A DNA stretch of 64,000 nt, from contig DASXKV010000062.1 in the NCBI GenBank assembly GCA_036496605.1, positions 1-64,000 of the forward strand. The letters are read 5' to 3'. This DNA is from Gemmatimonadaceae bacterium. Its GTDB lineage: Bacteria; Gemmatimonadota; Gemmatimonadetes; Gemmatimonadales; Gemmatimonadaceae. The notes under the pieces were generated by a model. That model had not been told where the DNA came from. It was given only the letters and a program-made list of their open reading frames with translations, and did not search any database. Of the stretch, positions 61,843 through 64,000 are shown one piece after another. Each line of letters starts with the position of its first letter. The stretch's first letter is position 1. Made by a program: the position numbers and the translations under genes.

Positions 61843-61866
61843 ATACTGAACCGTATGGTTCAGTAT
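61843..61866. promoter_or_regulatory. Perfect operator abutting the ArsR start
   Basis: ATACTGAACC-N4-GGTTCAGTAT is a perfect 10-bp inverted repeat that ends directly at the minus-strand ATG of the ArsR gene. It likely binds the ArsR dimer. Since no RBS fits between, either the transcript is leaderless or the palindrome overlaps the promoter and 5' end. Confidence 0.75.
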
Positions 61867-61937
61867 TTAAGGCAAGCGTTCGCGGCATGCAAGGGGTGGC
61901 CGCGAAGAACGATGCGTCCTACACTTGCCGACGACCC

Positions 61938-63405
61938 ATGCGACATCACACGCTCACGCTCCCGACGCTCGCCCTGCTGCTGGCGAGCGCTGCCCAGGGA
62001 CAGACCGAGTACTACCGTCACTCGGTCTTCGACAACAGCCTCCTGCGCGACTTCTACTTCTACAGCTTCGCGCAGGCCACCGCGCCGAGCACGCTCGAAG
62101 CCCAGAACGCACGGTTGCCGGTGGACACTGTCCACTTCCTCTCGCCGCCTAACGCGCTGCGCATCCACTGGCAGTCGATGCCCGGCGGCGGCTGGGACGC
62201 CGAAGTGCACCTCGACAATTTCCGGAACCGCTCGCCGGGACTGTCGGGGCGCACGCTCTCCTTCTGGATCTATTCGCCAACAGCGATCTCCGCTGCCGAC
62301 CTGCCCAACCTCATGCTGTCGCAGGCGCGCGAGGGACTTCAGGTCGCGAAGTTCACCGCGCCCGAGCCACTCGGCCGCTTCACCGGCGGCGATCTGCCGG
62401 CGAACAAGTGGGTCGAGGTACGCGTGCCTATGACACCCCTGAACAGTGCGTCCGTCTATCCATTCATCCCGGAGCAGCTGCAGAGCGTCGTGTTCCTTCA
62501 GGGTCGCGCCGACGGGGCCGAGCACAGGTTGTTCGTGGATCAGGTGCATGTTGGCGACGAGCCGAAGACACTCGCGGCGTCCGCCCCCGTGCGCGTGACG
62601 GCGAAGAGATATGAGCGCCACGTCGTCGTGGAATGGGACGCCGGACGCTCCGAGCCCGCGGCACACTACGTCATCTACCGGTCGCAGGATGGCGGCGCGT
62701 ACCGCCCCATCGGGATTCAGGTGCCGGGCGTCCATCGCTTCGTCGATTGGCTGGGACGCACGGGAGCGACCGCACGTTATCGCGTCGCCGCAGCCGACTG
62801 GAGCAACCGCGAATCCGCGCCGTCGGCGCCCGCGACTGCGTCCACGCGCGCGATGAGCGACGACGAGCTCCTCACGATGCTTCAGGAAGCCGCCTTTCAT
62901 TACTACTGGGAAGGCGCCGATTCGAGCTCCGGCATGGCGCACGAGAACATGCCTGGCGACGACCGCATCGTCGCAACGGGAGCGAGCGGATTCGGGATCA
63001 TGGCGCTGCTCGCCGGCGTCGACCGCGGCTTCATCACGCGGGCGCAGGGTCTCGAGCGTCTCACGAAGATCGTGAACTTCCTTGGGGCAGCCGACCGGTA
63101 CCACGGCGAGTGGTCGCACTACATGAACGGCGCGACCGGTCACACGATGGCCGTCTTCGGCATGCTCCATCAACGCATCACTCGCCTATGGGAATCCGTC
63201 GAGTGGGACTGGTACCGCGACGCGACGCAGCAGCAGGGGGGGCCTTCATCTACTGGCACTGGTCGCCGAAGTGGGGATTCCAGATCACCCGCTGATCGGC
63301 TTCAACGAAGTGCATGTCGTCTACCTGCTGGCCATCGCGTCGCCGACGCACGGCGTCCCCGCGAGCACGTACTACTCGGGGTGGGCGAGCCAGGCGGTTT
63401 ATTGA
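61938..63405 (+). pseudogene. Glycoamylase-domain protein, frameshifted and deleted
   Basis: ATG 61938 starts a secreted protein (signal HTLTLPTLALLLASAAQG). An N-terminal carbohydrate-binding-like region (SVFDNSLLRDFYFYS...LRIHWQSMPGGGWDAEVHL) and a fibronectin-like segment (RVTAKRYERHVVVEWDAG) precede the glycoamylase domain (DDELLTMLQEAAFHYYWEGADSSSGMAHENM, VATGASGFGIMALLAGVDRGFITRAQGLERL). After TGHTMAVFGM about 60 residues are missing, then WESVEWDWYRDA resumes. A frameshift near 63235-63295 follows, and the end HPLIGFNEVHVVYLLAIASPTHGVPASTYYSGWASQAVY is in another frame, stopping at 63405. The product is not functional if the sequence is right. Confidence 0.8.
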
Positions 63406-63583
63406 TCCGTATGGGGACACGGCCTTTAACCAAGCTCAGATTCCCGTGTTGCTGGAGGAACTGAAGGCGCTGCGCATTCGCGAGCCGGATCCTGAAGTGG
63501 CCTCGGTTCTCAACGAAGTGTCCGTATTCGTCGAACGTGCGGTCGATCAGATCCACACGTACGTTCGATTCGTTGGCGACTGA
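63398..63583 (+). pseudogene. 5'-truncated small protein (DPYGDTxFN family)
   Basis: FIDPYGDTAFNQAQIPVLLEELKALRIREPDPEVASVLNEVSVFVERAVDQIHTYVRFVGD resembles a family of ~70-residue cassette-type hypothetical proteins; only the first residues and the start codon are missing. The frame is joined to the broken glycoamylase, so translation signals are lost. It lies directly before the attC-like site, the place of an integron cassette gene. Confidence 0.55.
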
Positions 63584-63599
63584 CCTTCTCTTGGCTGCT

Positions 63600-63695
63600 G
63601 GCTAACGAACGCTGAAGCGGACAAAGGGTTTATTGAATTGTGAAGCATGGCTTCACTCTTATGTGCCCCTTTGCGGCTTAGCTGGGGCGTTATAT
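63600..63695 (+). other. Integron attC-like recombination site
   Basis: The 5' end GGCTAACGAACGCTGAAGCG and the 3' end GCGGCTTAGCTGGGGCGTTA match the R''-L'' and L'-R' halves of attC sites such as those of aadA cassettes: GCTAACG pairs with CGTTA, AAGCG with the GGCTT side, and AAAGGG with CCCTTT. The centre forms a perfect GTGAAGC-ATG-GCTTCAC hairpin. Each core box differs from RYYYAAC and GTTRRRY at one base (GGCTAAC, GTTATAT). It lies between a small truncated gene and a toxin-antitoxin pair. No intI gene is in the window. Confidence 0.7.
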
Positions 63696-63761
63696 GGCCA
63701 TAGAGATCACGACCAGCCGACTCGGCTTGCGACTTCGATCGCATCCGGGCACCTTTCGAGC

Positions 63762-63965
63762 ATGGCTGATCAGCCCAACATCAAACCCGACGCCCGATTG
63801 CTCGTCGAGAGCCTCCCCGAGTCAGCGACCTGGGATGATCTGGCGTACGAGGTCTACGTCCGCCAGGCGATCGAGATGGGCCTCGCCGATACAGACGCCG
63901 GGCGAACCGTTGGCCACGACGAAGCGATGGTCCGCATTCGCAGTCGGATTCGCCGCGCGTCGTGA
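63762..63965 (+). CDS. Antitoxin of a RelE/ParE-type toxin-antitoxin pair
   Basis: 67 residues: MADQPNIKPDARLLVESLPESATWDDLAYEVYVRQAIEMGLADTDAGRTVGHDEAMVRIRSRIRRAS. The pattern LPExATWDDLxYExYVRQxIExGLAD with GRxVxHDE is that of small antitoxins paired with RelE/ParE toxins. Such antitoxins mask the toxin and repress their own operon. The TGA overlaps a GTG start (63962-63965) of the toxin gene. The pair follows the attC-like site directly, as is common for cassette-borne toxin-antitoxin genes. Confidence 0.8.
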   Translation: MADQPNIKPDARLLVESLPESATWDDLAYEVYVRQAIEMGLADTDAGRTVGHDEAMVRIRSRIRRAS

Positions 63966-64000
63966 GCCTCGAGCTCCGCTGGACGGAGCACGCCGTCAAT
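63962..64000 (+). CDS. RelE/ParE-family toxin, cut by window end
   Basis: From GTG 63962 the first residues are VSLELRWTEHAVN, the usual start of RelE/ParE-superfamily toxins (LRWTxxAxxDL). Only 13 codons are in the window. The identification rests on this start and on the overlapping antitoxin gene. Whether it is a ParE gyrase poison or an RelE mRNA interferase cannot be told. Confidence 0.7.
   Translation, partial: MSLELRWTEHAVN

Overview
The window reads as high-GC chromosomal DNA of a soil-type bacterium, most likely Gemmatimonadota or a close relative. This is an inference from gene content, not a phylogenetic test. The pointers are five intact ADOP-type orphan MacB/FtsX permeases with three linked PadR regulators, a TPR-bearing Ser/Thr kinase coupled to an ECF-like sigma factor, Tat-exported alpha/beta hydrolases, lipoproteins and outer-membrane barrels, and a large share of decaying genes.

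Layout. 0.6-10.2 kb: a MEDS sensor overlaps a multi-domain FixL-like histidine kinase, followed by an epoxide hydrolase, two further hydrolases, a redoxin and a RidA-like protein, with two FixJ-like response regulators on the other strand. 10.2-10.7 kb: a tRNA 3'-end fragment, a terminator and repeated 12-mers, probably a relic integration site. 10.8-20.2 kb: three ADOP permeases, one with a PadR regulator. 20.2-27.7 kb: a gene graveyard holding an intact CopB-type P-type ATPase and a PAP2 phosphatase among broken genes. 27.8-34.1 kb: arylsulfatase, CPA2 antiporter, an eight-heme cytochrome with TPRs, and an outer-membrane barrel. 34.7-40.9 kb: two convergent PadR-permease units. 41-46 kb: small genes, remnants and an orphan pair of TetR-type operators. 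46.2-49.4 kb: ClC channel overlapping an FAD monooxygenase. 49.5-57.1 kb: sigma/kinase operon, beta-propeller lipoprotein, diheme cytochrome, lipoprotein/membrane pair and a second ECF sigma factor. 57.4-61.9 kb: permease fragment, an RsbQ-like hydrolase overlapping a PAS histidine kinase, and an ArsR-SRPBCC pair with a perfect operator. 61.9-64 kb: a broken glycoamylase, a truncated small gene, an integron attC-like site, and a RelE/ParE-type toxin-antitoxin pair cut by the window end.

The most unusual signal is not a gene. The 8-mer GCCTAACG (or CGTTAGGC) occurs 41 times exactly by hand count, 50 times as the 7-mer core CCTAACG. It lies on both strands, in several reading frames, often through codons rare at this GC content, and it supplies the stop codons of several genes. 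It also matches the integron R-box consensus. It looks like a DNA-uptake-type or other selected genomic signal.
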